A stretch of 7,108 bases of DNA from Pseudomonadota bacterium (lineage in GTDB: Bacteria; Pseudomonadota; Alphaproteobacteria; Rhizobiales; Xanthobacteraceae), in the NCBI GenBank assembly GCA_023431725.1, contig JAEYVN010000159.1, positions 1-7,108 of the forward strand. The letters run 5' to 3'. Each line of letters begins with the position of its first letter. Position 1 is the first letter of the stretch. The translations under genes and the position numbers were made by a program. This document shows, one piece after another, positions 1 through 5,389 of this stretch. The notes under the pieces were generated by a model, which saw only the letters and a list, made by a program, of their open reading frames with translations, made no database searches and was not told where the DNA came from.

Positions 1-292
1 CCTGAACGCGACGCACCTGCCAGTAATAGCCGTCCCAGTAGCGCTGACGGACCCAGCGGCACGGCGGCGCATAATAGGCCGGAGCCGGGGCGTAGTAAGC
101 CGGCGGGGGCGGCGGCGGAGCGTAGTAATACGGGGCGGTTGCGGCGCCGATGATGGCGCCAGCGGCCAGGCCACCCAGCACGCCGGCGGCAACGGCGCCA
201 CCACGGTTACGGGCATCCGCCTCTGTTGTCACCGCGACCATTGAGCCTGCGATCGTCAAAGCAGCGACGAGCGCGATAAGCCATTTCCTCAT
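1..292 (-). CDS. Small exported glycine-zipper / Pro-Tyr-rich protein, C-terminus cut by window edge
   Basis: Reading leftward from ATG at 290-292, the frame stays open to the window edge (97 codons), so the stop lies outside. An AGGAG Shine-Dalgarno precedes the ATG by about 7 nt. The product begins MRKWLIALVAALTIAGSM, a clear Sec signal peptide probably cleaved near residue 28 (TEADA). A small-residue glycine-zipper-like stretch (about residues 31-50, GGAVAAGVLGGLAAGAIIG) follows, then a Pro/Tyr/Ala-rich low-complexity stretch (53-76, runs of YYAPPPP) and a tail with CRWVRQRYWDGYYW. The same architecture recurs in the adjacent gene at 466-765, so the two are tandem paralogs. By that comparison only a few C-terminal residues should be missing. 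Such proteins are common, uncharacterised periplasmic or outer-membrane-associated products of rhizobia. The glycine zipper suggests membrane association, which is inference. No specific function can be assigned. Confidence 0.85.
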   Translation of the reverse strand, partial: MRKWLIALVAALTIAGSMVAVTTEADARNRGGAVAAGVLGGLAAGAIIGAATAPYYYAPPPPPPAYYAPAPAYYAPPCRWVRQRYWDGYYWQVRRVQ

Positions 293-442
293 CAACGTTC
301 TCCTTCTGGGGTGTGGCTGGGGAACCAGTCGGATTCGCAGCCCATGGTTGCAATCTAGCCTATGAAATCTTACTCGACATAAAATCTCAGGCCATTTTGT
401 CGCAAATTTGATGACTTCGCCTTTGCGCCATTACGCGACAGC

Positions 443-458
443 GAAACACACGTGTTTC
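443..458. terminator. Short hairpin just after the 466-765 gene
   Basis: GAAACAC at 443-449 and GTGTTTC at 452-458 are perfect complements with two bases between, so a folded RNA would realistically have a 6-bp stem and a 4-nt loop. It starts 8 nt beyond the stop of the minus-strand gene ending at 466. That position suits a transcription terminator or a 3'-end-stabilising hairpin. No T-run follows in the minus direction, so it is not a classical intrinsic terminator. The ACACGTGT core (448-455) is also a perfect palindrome and could instead be a protein-binding site. Confidence 0.3.
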
Positions 459-465
459 CAGTGCT

Positions 466-765
466 CTAATGACAAACCCGGATTTTCTGCCAACGCCACG
501 CGTAGCCGTCCCACAAGCGCTGACGGCGCAGCACACAACCCGGCGGCGGGCCGTAATGGGCCGGTCCGGCGTCGTAAACCGGTGCGGGGTAATAGCCATA
601 ACCGTAATAGGGATAGGCGGCGCTGCTGATAATTGCGCCCGCCGAAAGACCGCCAATGATCCCCGCGGCGACCAGACCACCACGACGAGCCTCAGCCTCG
701 GTCGGGACGATGACCGCAGCTAAAAGCGCCGCCACCATCGATGCGGCCAGGATGGATTTCTTCAT
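466..765 (-). CDS. Small exported glycine-zipper / Tyr-rich protein (paralog of the gene at 1-292)
   Basis: This 99-residue protein starts at ATG 763-765, preceded by GGAGG with an 8-nt spacer. It has a Sec signal peptide (MKKSILAASMVAALLAAVIV, cleavage likely near residue 26 after TEAEA). A glycine-zipper-like hydrophobic stretch follows (about 29-48, GGLVAAGIIGGLSAGAIIS), then a Tyr/Pro/Gly-rich linker (51-75, YPYYGYGYYP) and a C-terminal motif, CVLRRQRLWDGYAWR...VC, with two cysteines (77 and 98) that could form a disulfide in the periplasm. Layout and the RQR-WDGY motif match the gene at 1-292. This is a tandem duplication old enough for the sequences to have diverged well outside the motifs. 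The 114-bp gap to the upstream NUDIX gene suggests its own promoter. It belongs to a poorly characterised class of small rhizobial envelope proteins; function unknown. Confidence 0.85.
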   Translation of the reverse strand: MKKSILAASMVAALLAAVIVPTEAEARRGGLVAAGIIGGLSAGAIISSAAYPYYGYGYYPAPVYDAGPAHYGPPPGCVLRRQRLWDGYAWRWQKIRVCH

Positions 766-786
766 TCTCGGTACCTCCGCAGGATA

Positions 787-820
787 GCGGTGACGACGTT
801 CTCACATGAACTGTGACCGC
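787..820. repeat. Imperfect inverted repeat upstream of the 466-765 gene
   Basis: GCGGT (787-791) pairs with ACCGC (816-820). After one mismatch, AC (793-794) pairs with GT (813-814), and an inner GTTC (798-801) pairs with GAAC (808-811). It lies 22-55 nt upstream of the ATG at 765, just before the Shine-Dalgarno on the minus strand. It could therefore be a 5' UTR stem or an operator. The mismatches and internal loop keep confidence low. Confidence 0.25.
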
Positions 821-879
821 CGTTGTTGAACTTCCGATGAACGCTGAGCAATCAATTTGAGGCTCCTGTGGAATGTGCC

Positions 880-1494
880 TCATCGGCCAAGCCAGCGCCA
901 GAGCGCCTGCACCAACGCTTTTGGCCCCGAATAGCTTGCCCTGACGCGCACGCCTTCGCCGGACGCTCTCGCATAGTGCCGCGGCGCGACTTCCTCCAAA
1001 GGTGCCTGGGAAGTGTCCGCCGCCCCCTTCTGCTTTTTGCGCTCACCCCTGACCGTCTCGAGGTGATGATGGATCTGCGGAGCGACCCTGATCAGAAACT
1101 CACGTTCGCGTTCATGTGTCAGCTTCCTGATGGCCTGATCCAAAGGCAACCATCGAACCGCACTGACATCCTTCATCAACTTGGCAACCGGTTTGCGGCT
1201 CGCTTCCATATGCCAGAACTTCACGACCTTGGAGCGGCCGGAGGTCAGATAGGTGAGCGAGCCGAGGTAGTCCTGAATCTCGACGTCGTGCCCGGTCTCT
1301 TCGATCACCTCGCGTCTGGCGGCGGCGATCGCCGTTTCATTCTTGTTGAGCTTGCCTTTCGGCAAGACCCAACTTTTCTGACGGCGCAATCGAACGACGG
1401 CGAAGACCGGTTTTCTTTTTCCACGCGTGACAATACCGCCGGCCGCAAGGATCGGATCAGAAACGGGGTCGGAATTTTTCTTCTTTCTTGCCAT
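880..1494 (-). CDS. NUDIX hydrolase
   Basis: A 204-residue protein with a nearly perfect Nudix box at residues 47-69: G47-x5-E53-x7-R61-E62-V-x-E65-E66-x-G68. His69 sits where a hydrophobic residue is usual. The glutamates of R-E-x2-E-E coordinate the divalent metal used to hydrolyse nucleoside diphosphates linked to another moiety. The preceding AAGGIV (17-22) and WVLPKGK (42-48) resemble the diadenosine-polyphosphate / diphosphoinositol-polyphosphate branch more than 8-oxo-dGTP MutT, but the substrate cannot be fixed from sequence. The catalytic fold ends near residue 145; the Lys-rich and then Ala/Arg-rich tail (150-204) is an extension of unknown role. The N-terminus (MARKKKNSDP) is basic with no signal peptide, so the enzyme is cytoplasmic. 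The ATG at 1492-1494 has only a weak, close GAAGAG. A TATGAT hexamer at 1533-1538 (minus strand) is a possible -10 box. Confidence 0.92.
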   Translation of the reverse strand: MARKKKNSDPVSDPILAAGGIVTRGKRKPVFAVVRLRRQKSWVLPKGKLNKNETAIAAARREVIEETGHDVEIQDYLGSLTYLTSGRSKVVKFWHMEASRKPVAKLMKDVSAVRWLPLDQAIRKLTHEREREFLIRVAPQIHHHLETVRGERKKQKGAADTSQAPLEEVAPRHYARASGEGVRVRASYSGPKALVQALWRWLGR

Positions 1495-1533
1495 GGCTCT
1501 TCGACACGCCGAATCTTGAACGGCGACGCCACA

Positions 1534-2016
1534 TCATATGCATTGCAGCCGTCGATAGAAAAATGAAACAGCCACGCAGCTTCCAACCATGCGATGAGAG
1601 CGCCGCCCTTGACCCACACTCACCATGTCTGAGTGTCGGTTTGGTGACAACGAAGAGCCGGAAACAGACGAGACCGCGTCTTCGGGATTGAGCCCATAGC
1701 GATTGCAGAGCGCGCGCACGACGTGAGGATCCCTACCCGTGAATGGCTCCGATGACAGCCGATTGACGTAACCGTCTTATGCGCCGACGACAGCGATATA
1801 GAGCTGATTGCCGCTGTAACACGGCAGATCACATTTGGAGTTCACTCACGCGAACCTGACCGAAGCCGGGTCCTTGATGACCCGGCCGACCGCGTCCGCG
1901 ATGACCTTCTTCTCGTCAAGTGCGAGGTCTCGATAGCCGAGCGCCGACGGCGCGTCGCCCGGCTGTGTCGCGCAACCCGAGACGACCAATCCAACAGTCA
2001 GAACGGCGAAGAAAAT
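1534..2016 (-). pseudogene. Decayed lipoprotein gene (no start codon, two in-frame stops)
   Basis: One reading frame on the minus strand gives a coherent lipoprotein-like product interrupted by lesions. GAGG (2023-2026), 6 nt and then ATT (2014-2016) stand where Shine-Dalgarno and start should be. No ATG, GTG, TTG or CTG lies between this point and the upstream in-frame TGA (2044-2046). The translation opens IFFAVLTVGLVVSGC, a hydrophobic segment ending in a lipobox (VSGC, Cys at codon 15), then an Ala/Pro linker and DEKKVIADAVGRVIKDPASV (34-53). The K-D-P-x-S motif is typical of small rhizobial lipoproteins of unknown function. Codon 57 is TGA (1846-1848) and codon 80 is TAA (1777-1779). The frame continues sensibly past both (CYSGNQLYIAVV, then ALCNRYGLNPEDAV) and closes at 1534, though the original C-terminus may lie nearer 1640. 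Apart from this remnant I see nothing in 1495-2070. A 56-residue protein from an ATT start is a less likely alternative. Confidence 0.55.
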
Positions 2017-2070
2017 GGCTCGCCTCGATGGCGCGGAACAACCTCACCACATCGGGAAATTGAGAATTGC

Positions 2071-3039
2071 CTATTGCGGCTTGATCCCGGCTTCCTTGAT
2101 GATCGGCCACCACTTAGCAATTTCCGCCTTGTGGTAGGCGGCCAGCGCCGCCGGAGTCTGCTGGTCCGGCGGGAAAATCTCCTGCGCGATCTTGCCGAGC
2201 CGGTCGCGGATTTCGGGATCAGCGAGCGTCTTCACCAGCGCCGCATTCAGTTTGGCGACGATCTCCTTGGGCGTCCCTTTCGGCGCCCAGAAGCCGTGCC
2301 AGAACGTGAAGTAAAAGCCCGGCAGCCCGGCTTCGTCAGTCGTCGGAATGTCCGGCAGAATCTTGACGCGTGATCTGTCGGTCACCGCATAGGCCTTGAT
2401 GTTGCCGGACTTGATCTGCGGCATCGATACCGCCGGTGTATCGAGCATCACGTCGATCTGGCCGGCGACGAGATCCTGCATCGACTGACCTGCCCCGCGG
2501 TAAGGGACCATCGTGTATTTCGCGCCGATCGCATTCTGGAACATGAGACCGCCGACATGGCTTGGCGTACCGACACCGGAATTGCCTTGCGATGCCTTGT
2601 CCTGATTGCTCTTCAGCCAGGCGGCAAGATCCTTCAGGTTATCCGCCGGCATGGTCTTGCGCGCAACAATGAGGAACGGTTGCGTTGAAATCAGTCCGAC
2701 CGGCTCAAGATCATTCACGAGATCGAATGTCAGAGGATAGATCGCACCGCTCGCGACATTGGTACCCCATTGACCGATCCCAAGTGTGTAGCCGTCCGGT
2801 GCCGAGCGAGCGACACGGCCAACACCGATCGTGCCGCCGGCGCCCGTGACATTTTCCACAATGATGGTCGTGCCCAATGTGTTGCGCAAACCATCGGCCA
2901 TGATACGCGCGATGACGTCGGTCGAGCCGCCGACGCCAAGCGGCACAACGAGAGTAATGGGACGCGATGGATAATCCTGCGCTTGAACAGACGACATGGA
3001 CAACGCCACGCCGAGCGCAGCGAGCAGAAATCGCTTCAT
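2071..3039 (-). CDS. Tripartite tricarboxylate transporter-type periplasmic binding protein (Bug/TctC family)
   Basis: A 322-residue protein, the usual family length, starting at ATG 3037-3039 after GGGGAG with a 9-nt spacer. Residues 1-20 are a Sec signal peptide (MKRFLLAALGVALSMSSVQA, cleaved before QDYPSRPI). Family hallmarks are visible: YPSRPITLVVP (23-33), GGSTDVIAR (37-45), GAGGTIG (66-72), APDGYTL (80-86), a VPYRGAG motif (178-184) and the following VAGQIDVMLD (191-200). These form the two lobes and ligand-contacting loops of a Venus-flytrap receptor that, in characterised members, binds carboxylates and similar small anions in the periplasm. No TctA or TctB membrane component is next to it, so this is an orphan receptor of the kind massively expanded in some Proteobacteria. 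It may share a membrane partner elsewhere or act as a sensor. The ligand cannot be predicted. Confidence 0.95.
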   Translation of the reverse strand: MKRFLLAALGVALSMSSVQAQDYPSRPITLVVPLGVGGSTDVIARIMADGLRNTLGTTIIVENVTGAGGTIGVGRVARSAPDGYTLGIGQWGTNVASGAIYPLTFDLVNDLEPVGLISTQPFLIVARKTMPADNLKDLAAWLKSNQDKASQGNSGVGTPSHVGGLMFQNAIGAKYTMVPYRGAGQSMQDLVAGQIDVMLDTPAVSMPQIKSGNIKAYAVTDRSRVKILPDIPTTDEAGLPGFYFTFWHGFWAPKGTPKEIVAKLNAALVKTLADPEIRDRLGKIAQEIFPPDQQTPAALAAYHKAEIAKWWPIIKEAGIKPQ

Positions 3040-3126
3040 GTTGTTTCACTCCCCGGGTTTTATTTTTCGGAGAGGCTAACACGAATGCGCGCAATGTCGC
3101 GCCGAAGTTGTATTCGCGAGATATCA

Positions 3127-3148
3127 CATCGTGAAAATCGTCACGATG
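3127..3148. terminator. Perfect 8-bp inverted repeat at the end of the zinc-ribbon gene
   Basis: CATCGTGA (3127-3134) and TCACGATG (3141-3148) are exact complements separated by AAATCG. The right arm contains the stop codon of the zinc-ribbon gene (3141-3143). The element sits between this gene and the downstream Bug-family gene, whose start is about 90 nt further on. A terminator, an attenuating hairpin, or an operator for the Bug-family gene all fit. No U-run follows on the minus strand, so classical intrinsic termination is not supported. Confidence 0.35.
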
Positions 3149-3347
3149 CCAGCTGCGTCCACCACAAAGCGATCAAACCGATCGCAGTAACAATGATGGC
3201 CGGCGCTGAGCGGCTCCTCCAGGGATTTCCAAAAGGATGATGCTGGCCGCAGTAATAGCAGCGCTGGAATTTGACCAGGATGGGTTCTGATCGCGGGATG
3301 CTGGTGCCGCACCCCTTGCAGTCGTGATGGGTTTCCCCGTCCGACAT
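3141..3347 (-). CDS. Mini zinc-ribbon protein with C-terminal membrane anchor
   Basis: From ATG 3345-3347 this encodes 68 residues. CKGCG (Cys10, Cys13) and CYYCG (Cys30, Cys33) form two CxxCG knuckles 16 residues apart, the classic four-cysteine zinc-ribbon arrangement. HH pairs at 7-8 and 36-37 flank them. A basic stretch (PWRSRSAP) then leads to one hydrophobic helix (about 49-64, AIIVTAIGLIALWW) at the very C-terminus, so the ribbon should be cytoplasmic and tail-anchored. In-frame ATGs at 3371 and 3401 would add 8 or 18 residues. I prefer 3347 because MSDGET is a natural N-terminus and the added residues look like random sequence, but Shine-Dalgarno signals are weak for all three. No named family is recognised. 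A structural or protein-interaction role at the membrane is more plausible than catalysis. Confidence 0.65.
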   Translation of the reverse strand: MSDGETHHDCKGCGTSIPRSEPILVKFQRCYYCGQHHPFGNPWRSRSAPAIIVTAIGLIALWWTQLAS

Positions 3348-3494
3348 GCTGACGGTACTCGAACGCAACATACAAAACCCCATTACGCACGCGGTCGCCA
3401 CAACGGCGTCTCATCGGCGTCATTTCGACGGAGTGATCCGGAAAGTGTAGGGGTGTCGGTTTGAGAATTGCTTAACTGTAATTGCGGCAACGCA

Positions 3495-4232
3495 TCATTG
3501 GTCGTTTTCGGTCGGCTTTTCGAGGCGGCCGCGACTCTGCAACCAGGTCGCCAGCAGCCAGCAACCCATGGCCCACGCCGCGCCCGCGCACCAGCCGGCC
3601 AGAACGTCGGTCGGCCAGTGAACGCCGAGATAGACGCGGCTCGCGCCCACCAGAAGCGTGAGAAAAATCGCCAGCGACAGCAGGTAGATCTTCAATCGCC
3701 TCCGGCTCTGCACGCGGCTCAGCAGCGCGCCGAGCGTCAGGAAGGTCACCGCCGAAGACATCGCGTGGCCGCTCGGAAAACTCGCCGTATGGACATCCAC
3801 CAGATGGGCAACGAGTTCCGGGCGCGGGCGTGCAAAGATCTGCTTGAGCAGTTCGCTGAGAACGGCGCCTCCGAGGATCGCAAAAAGCACGAAAGCCGCC
3901 GCCGCGCGCTTGCCATCGATCAGCAGATAGCCAACGACGCTGAGCGTCACGATGGTCAGTACCGAAAAGCTGCCGAGACTGGTGATGTCGCGCACCACAC
4001 TCTCCAGCCAGGCTGGCCCGATCGGATCGGCAAGATCGGCTGGATTGCGCAGCGCGCGCAGTACGAATTCGTCAAACGAGCGCGTATCACCGTCGAGCAC
4101 CGCCCCCGCCAATTTGCCGAAGACAAAGATCAACGCCGCAACGACAGCCAGGCTCGCGTAAGGCAGCAGCTCGGCCAGCGAGCGATTGCGAATGGAAGAC
4201 CACCAGACGGTGATATTAGACTTCGTACTCAT
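3495..4232 (-). CDS. PAP2-family membrane phosphatase
   Basis: A 245-residue integral membrane protein with all three parts of the PAP2 phosphatase signature. These are K130-x6-R137-P138 (KQIFARPRP), F152-P-S154-G-H156 (FPSGH) and S198-R199-x5-H205-x3-D209 (SRVYLGVHWPTD). In this superfamily His205 acts as the phosphohistidine nucleophile assisted by Asp209, while His156 protonates the leaving group and Lys/Arg bind phosphate. Substrates of relatives include phosphatidic acid, phosphatidylglycerophosphate and undecaprenyl pyrophosphate, so a lipid-phosphate substrate at the membrane is likely but not specified. Hydrophobic helices are visible at about 24-46, 88-106, 110-128, 161-172, 182-197 and 209-230. 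ATG 4230-4232 is the only reasonable start, although its Shine-Dalgarno is weak. The ORF on the opposite strand (3468-4514) is its Arg/Gln-rich shadow. Confidence 0.93.
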   Translation of the reverse strand: MSTKSNITVWWSSIRNRSLAELLPYASLAVVAALIFVFGKLAGAVLDGDTRSFDEFVLRALRNPADLADPIGPAWLESVVRDITSLGSFSVLTIVTLSVVGYLLIDGKRAAAAFVLFAILGGAVLSELLKQIFARPRPELVAHLVDVHTASFPSGHAMSSAVTFLTLGALLSRVQSRRRLKIYLLSLAIFLTLLVGASRVYLGVHWPTDVLAGWCAGAAWAMGCWLLATWLQSRGRLEKPTENDQ

Positions 4233-4244
4233 CGCTCGTATCTT

Positions 4245-4273
4245 ATCACAGCGCTCTCTGCTTCATCAGTCAA
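4245..4273 (-). promoter_or_regulatory. Candidate housekeeping promoter for the PAP2 gene
   Basis: On the minus strand TTGACT (4268-4273) matches five of six bases of the -35 consensus. After exactly 17 bp comes TGTGAT (4245-4250), matching four of six -10 positions. Initiation about 7 nt further on would be near 4238, only some 6 nt before the ATG at 4232. The mRNA would then be almost leaderless, which agrees with the lack of a good Shine-Dalgarno. Confidence 0.4.
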
Positions 4274-4340
4274 AACGAACGCCGCATTCGACCGCCGCCA
4301 ACTCCGGTTCAAGACTCTATTAAGATTCGCAATGGGGTCA

Positions 4341-4358
4341 GAATCGCGTCTGCGATTC
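4341..4358. terminator. Perfect 7-bp hairpin between the lipoprotein and PAP2 genes
   Basis: GAATCGC (4341-4347) and GCGATTC (4352-4358) pair perfectly around a 4-nt loop. It lies about 105 nt beyond the stop of the minus-strand lipoprotein gene (4463) and about 70 nt upstream of the PAP2 promoter candidate. It could end lipoprotein-gene transcription or be a regulatory dyad. No T-run follows on the minus strand. The rest of 4233-4462 shows no gene. Confidence 0.35.
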
Positions 4359-4462
4359 GTTCTCCGCGAACAGATGCGAACCCTGTTCCAGTTCGGGACG
4401 AAACCTGGGCAGCGCGTGTTGCCACAAGCTGCTCGCTCAAGAGTAACAGGCCGCCGCAGGAA

Positions 4463-5023
4463 TTATTCTGCTGACGCGTGCCGCTGTACATGCGGCAATG
4501 GGCAGCCGGCATAGGCAGCCTCAATCGCAGTTTCGGCGCCCTCAACCTTGAAATCTGCCGTGCTCATGAATTCGGTGAGCGAGAACACCTGCACAATGAG
4601 ATTGCTCGATGCTCTCATCTCGTCGACAAAGCGCACGACATCGTCCTGCCCCTCGATCATGATCGTTCTCAAATCGTGCAGGACACGTACCCTCACCTCG
4701 CGTCCGGGATTCTGGTCGAAGCGATAAGACAAGCGCGAGTTGCGGTTCGAACCAACCTTTTCCTGGAACCTGAAATAGACGACCGGCGCATTGTCGAAGC
4801 ACAGCAATTGCAATTGCGCCAGTTCCAGCTGAAACAGCTCGGACTTTGTACTCCGGGAGCGTGTCAGCATGCTCGCGGCATAGCGCGGCTTGTCAGACAC
4901 GCGATCGATTTTGCCCTCGATATCCCAGGCGCCGGACTTGAAGCGCTGAAGCGTCGGATCACCGCTGCAGGCAGCCGTGGCAAGCGCAAAACCCAAGGTG
5001 AGAATTCCTAGAAACTGACGCAC
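4463..5023 (-). CDS. Putative lipoprotein of unknown function
   Basis: A 186-residue protein starting at GTG 5021-5023, preceded by GGGGG with a spacer of about 7 nt; no in-frame ATG fits the signal peptide. The N-terminus MRQFLGILTLGFALATAAC has a basic residue, a hydrophobic core and a lipobox-like TAAC with Cys19, so lipid anchoring is likely (Thr at -3 is slightly off consensus). The mature part looks like one beta-rich domain: WDIEGKIDRVSDKP (33-46), LQLLCFDNAPVVYFRF (71-86), LSYRFDQNPGR (98-108), then a helix-like DDVVRFVDEMRAS (127-139) and ADFKVEGAETAIEAAYAGC (156-174). Cys75 and Cys174 could pair. This order of strands, YRFD segment and C-terminal Cys recalls VasI-like proteins of type VI secretion loci, but no type VI gene is nearby and I cannot confirm the link. 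It is divergent from the stress-promoter gene on the right. Confidence 0.8.
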   Translation of the reverse strand: MRQFLGILTLGFALATAACSGDPTLQRFKSGAWDIEGKIDRVSDKPRYAASMLTRSRSTKSELFQLELAQLQLLCFDNAPVVYFRFQEKVGSNRNSRLSYRFDQNPGREVRVRVLHDLRTIMIEGQDDVVRFVDEMRASSNLIVQVFSLTEFMSTADFKVEGAETAIEAAYAGCPLPHVQRHASAE

Positions 5024-5200
5024 GCAACGCCCCCAAGGAATACCTCAACTTTGTCTCAAGGGCGGCACACACGCAATAGGCGCATCGACGAAAACTTAAA
5101 CCCGTTCGTTCGCGGGATTTCAAGACGGCAGTCCTCATTCAACGGCGTGGCGACTGCGCCAGTCACACAATTCTGACGTCCGCTGATCCCCTTTCGTGAC

Positions 5201-5225
5201 GGAACCAAGCTTCCTGCTGCTCGTT
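5201..5225 (+). promoter_or_regulatory. Candidate EcfG (general stress response) promoter
   Basis: GGAAC (5201-5205), 16 bp, then CGTT (5222-5225) is an exact match to the alphaproteobacterial EcfG consensus GGAAC-N16/17-CGTT, used by the PhyR-NepR-EcfG general stress response. Transcription would start near 5232, leaving about 19 nt before GGAGG (5251-5255) and 29 nt before ATG 5261. I found no second copy on either strand. With equal base frequencies such a match is expected about 0.1 times in a window this size, and its placement just ahead of a strong ribosome-binding site makes chance less likely. Confidence 0.65.
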
Positions 5226-5260
5226 CCCGCGAAAGAGTGCCTCGCTTTATGGAGGTAATA

Positions 5261-5389
5261 ATGCACCGAACCCCTGCGAAAGAATCACACGCCGTTGGGC
5301 CTCCTTGGCGCAGCCTTTGCTTGTTTCCTCACGGCCGGGTCACTCCTGCAAAGAAGAAAAGCCATGTCACATCCGTTGACCAACTGTAA
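5261..5389 (+). CDS. Possible 42-residue leader peptide overlapping the next gene
   Basis: ATG 5261 follows the best Shine-Dalgarno in the window, GGAGG at 5251-5255 with a 5-nt spacer, and is the first start on a transcript from the candidate EcfG promoter. The frame runs 42 codons (MHRTPAKESHAVGPPW..., basic, without signal peptide or recognised motif) to TAA at 5387-5389. It overlaps the ATG of the Cys-rich exported protein (5364) by 26 nt in another frame. It could be a leader or coupling peptide, or a small stress protein. Alternatively it is the true 5' end of the next gene separated by a one-base frameshift: the frame of the next gene is open from 5262 and encodes a hydrophobic segment (LGLLGAAFACFLTAG) across the same bases. 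I cannot choose between these from sequence alone. Confidence 0.4.
   Translation: MHRTPAKESHAVGPPWRSLCLFPHGRVTPAKKKSHVTSVDQL

Noticed and set aside
868..1566. 232-codon plus-strand ORF opposite the NUDIX gene
   Set aside because: It lies antisense to a gene with an intact Nudix box, has no recognisable domain, and its length follows from GC-rich codon bias of the real gene.
2060..3471. Direct repeat TTGAGAATTGC at 2060-2070 and 3461-3471, both just downstream of minus-strand genes
   Set aside because: An 11-mer is expected to recur by chance several times in a 7-kb window, and the flanks do not align.
3468..4514. 348-codon plus-strand ORF opposite the PAP2 gene
   Set aside because: The product is Arg/Gln/Ala-rich with no motifs, and it is antisense to a protein with all three PAP2 signatures. 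It is the shadow of that gene.
4478..5011. 177-codon plus-strand ORF opposite the lipoprotein gene
   Set aside because: No domain or signal peptide, and it covers almost exactly the same bases as a minus-strand gene with a signal peptide and lipobox.
5295..5363. TTG at 5295 as the start of the Cys-rich exported protein
   Set aside because: There is no Shine-Dalgarno before it, and it would add a second hydrophobic segment; ATG 5364 gives a more ordinary exported protein. It is kept as an alternative because the added segment is signal-peptide-like.
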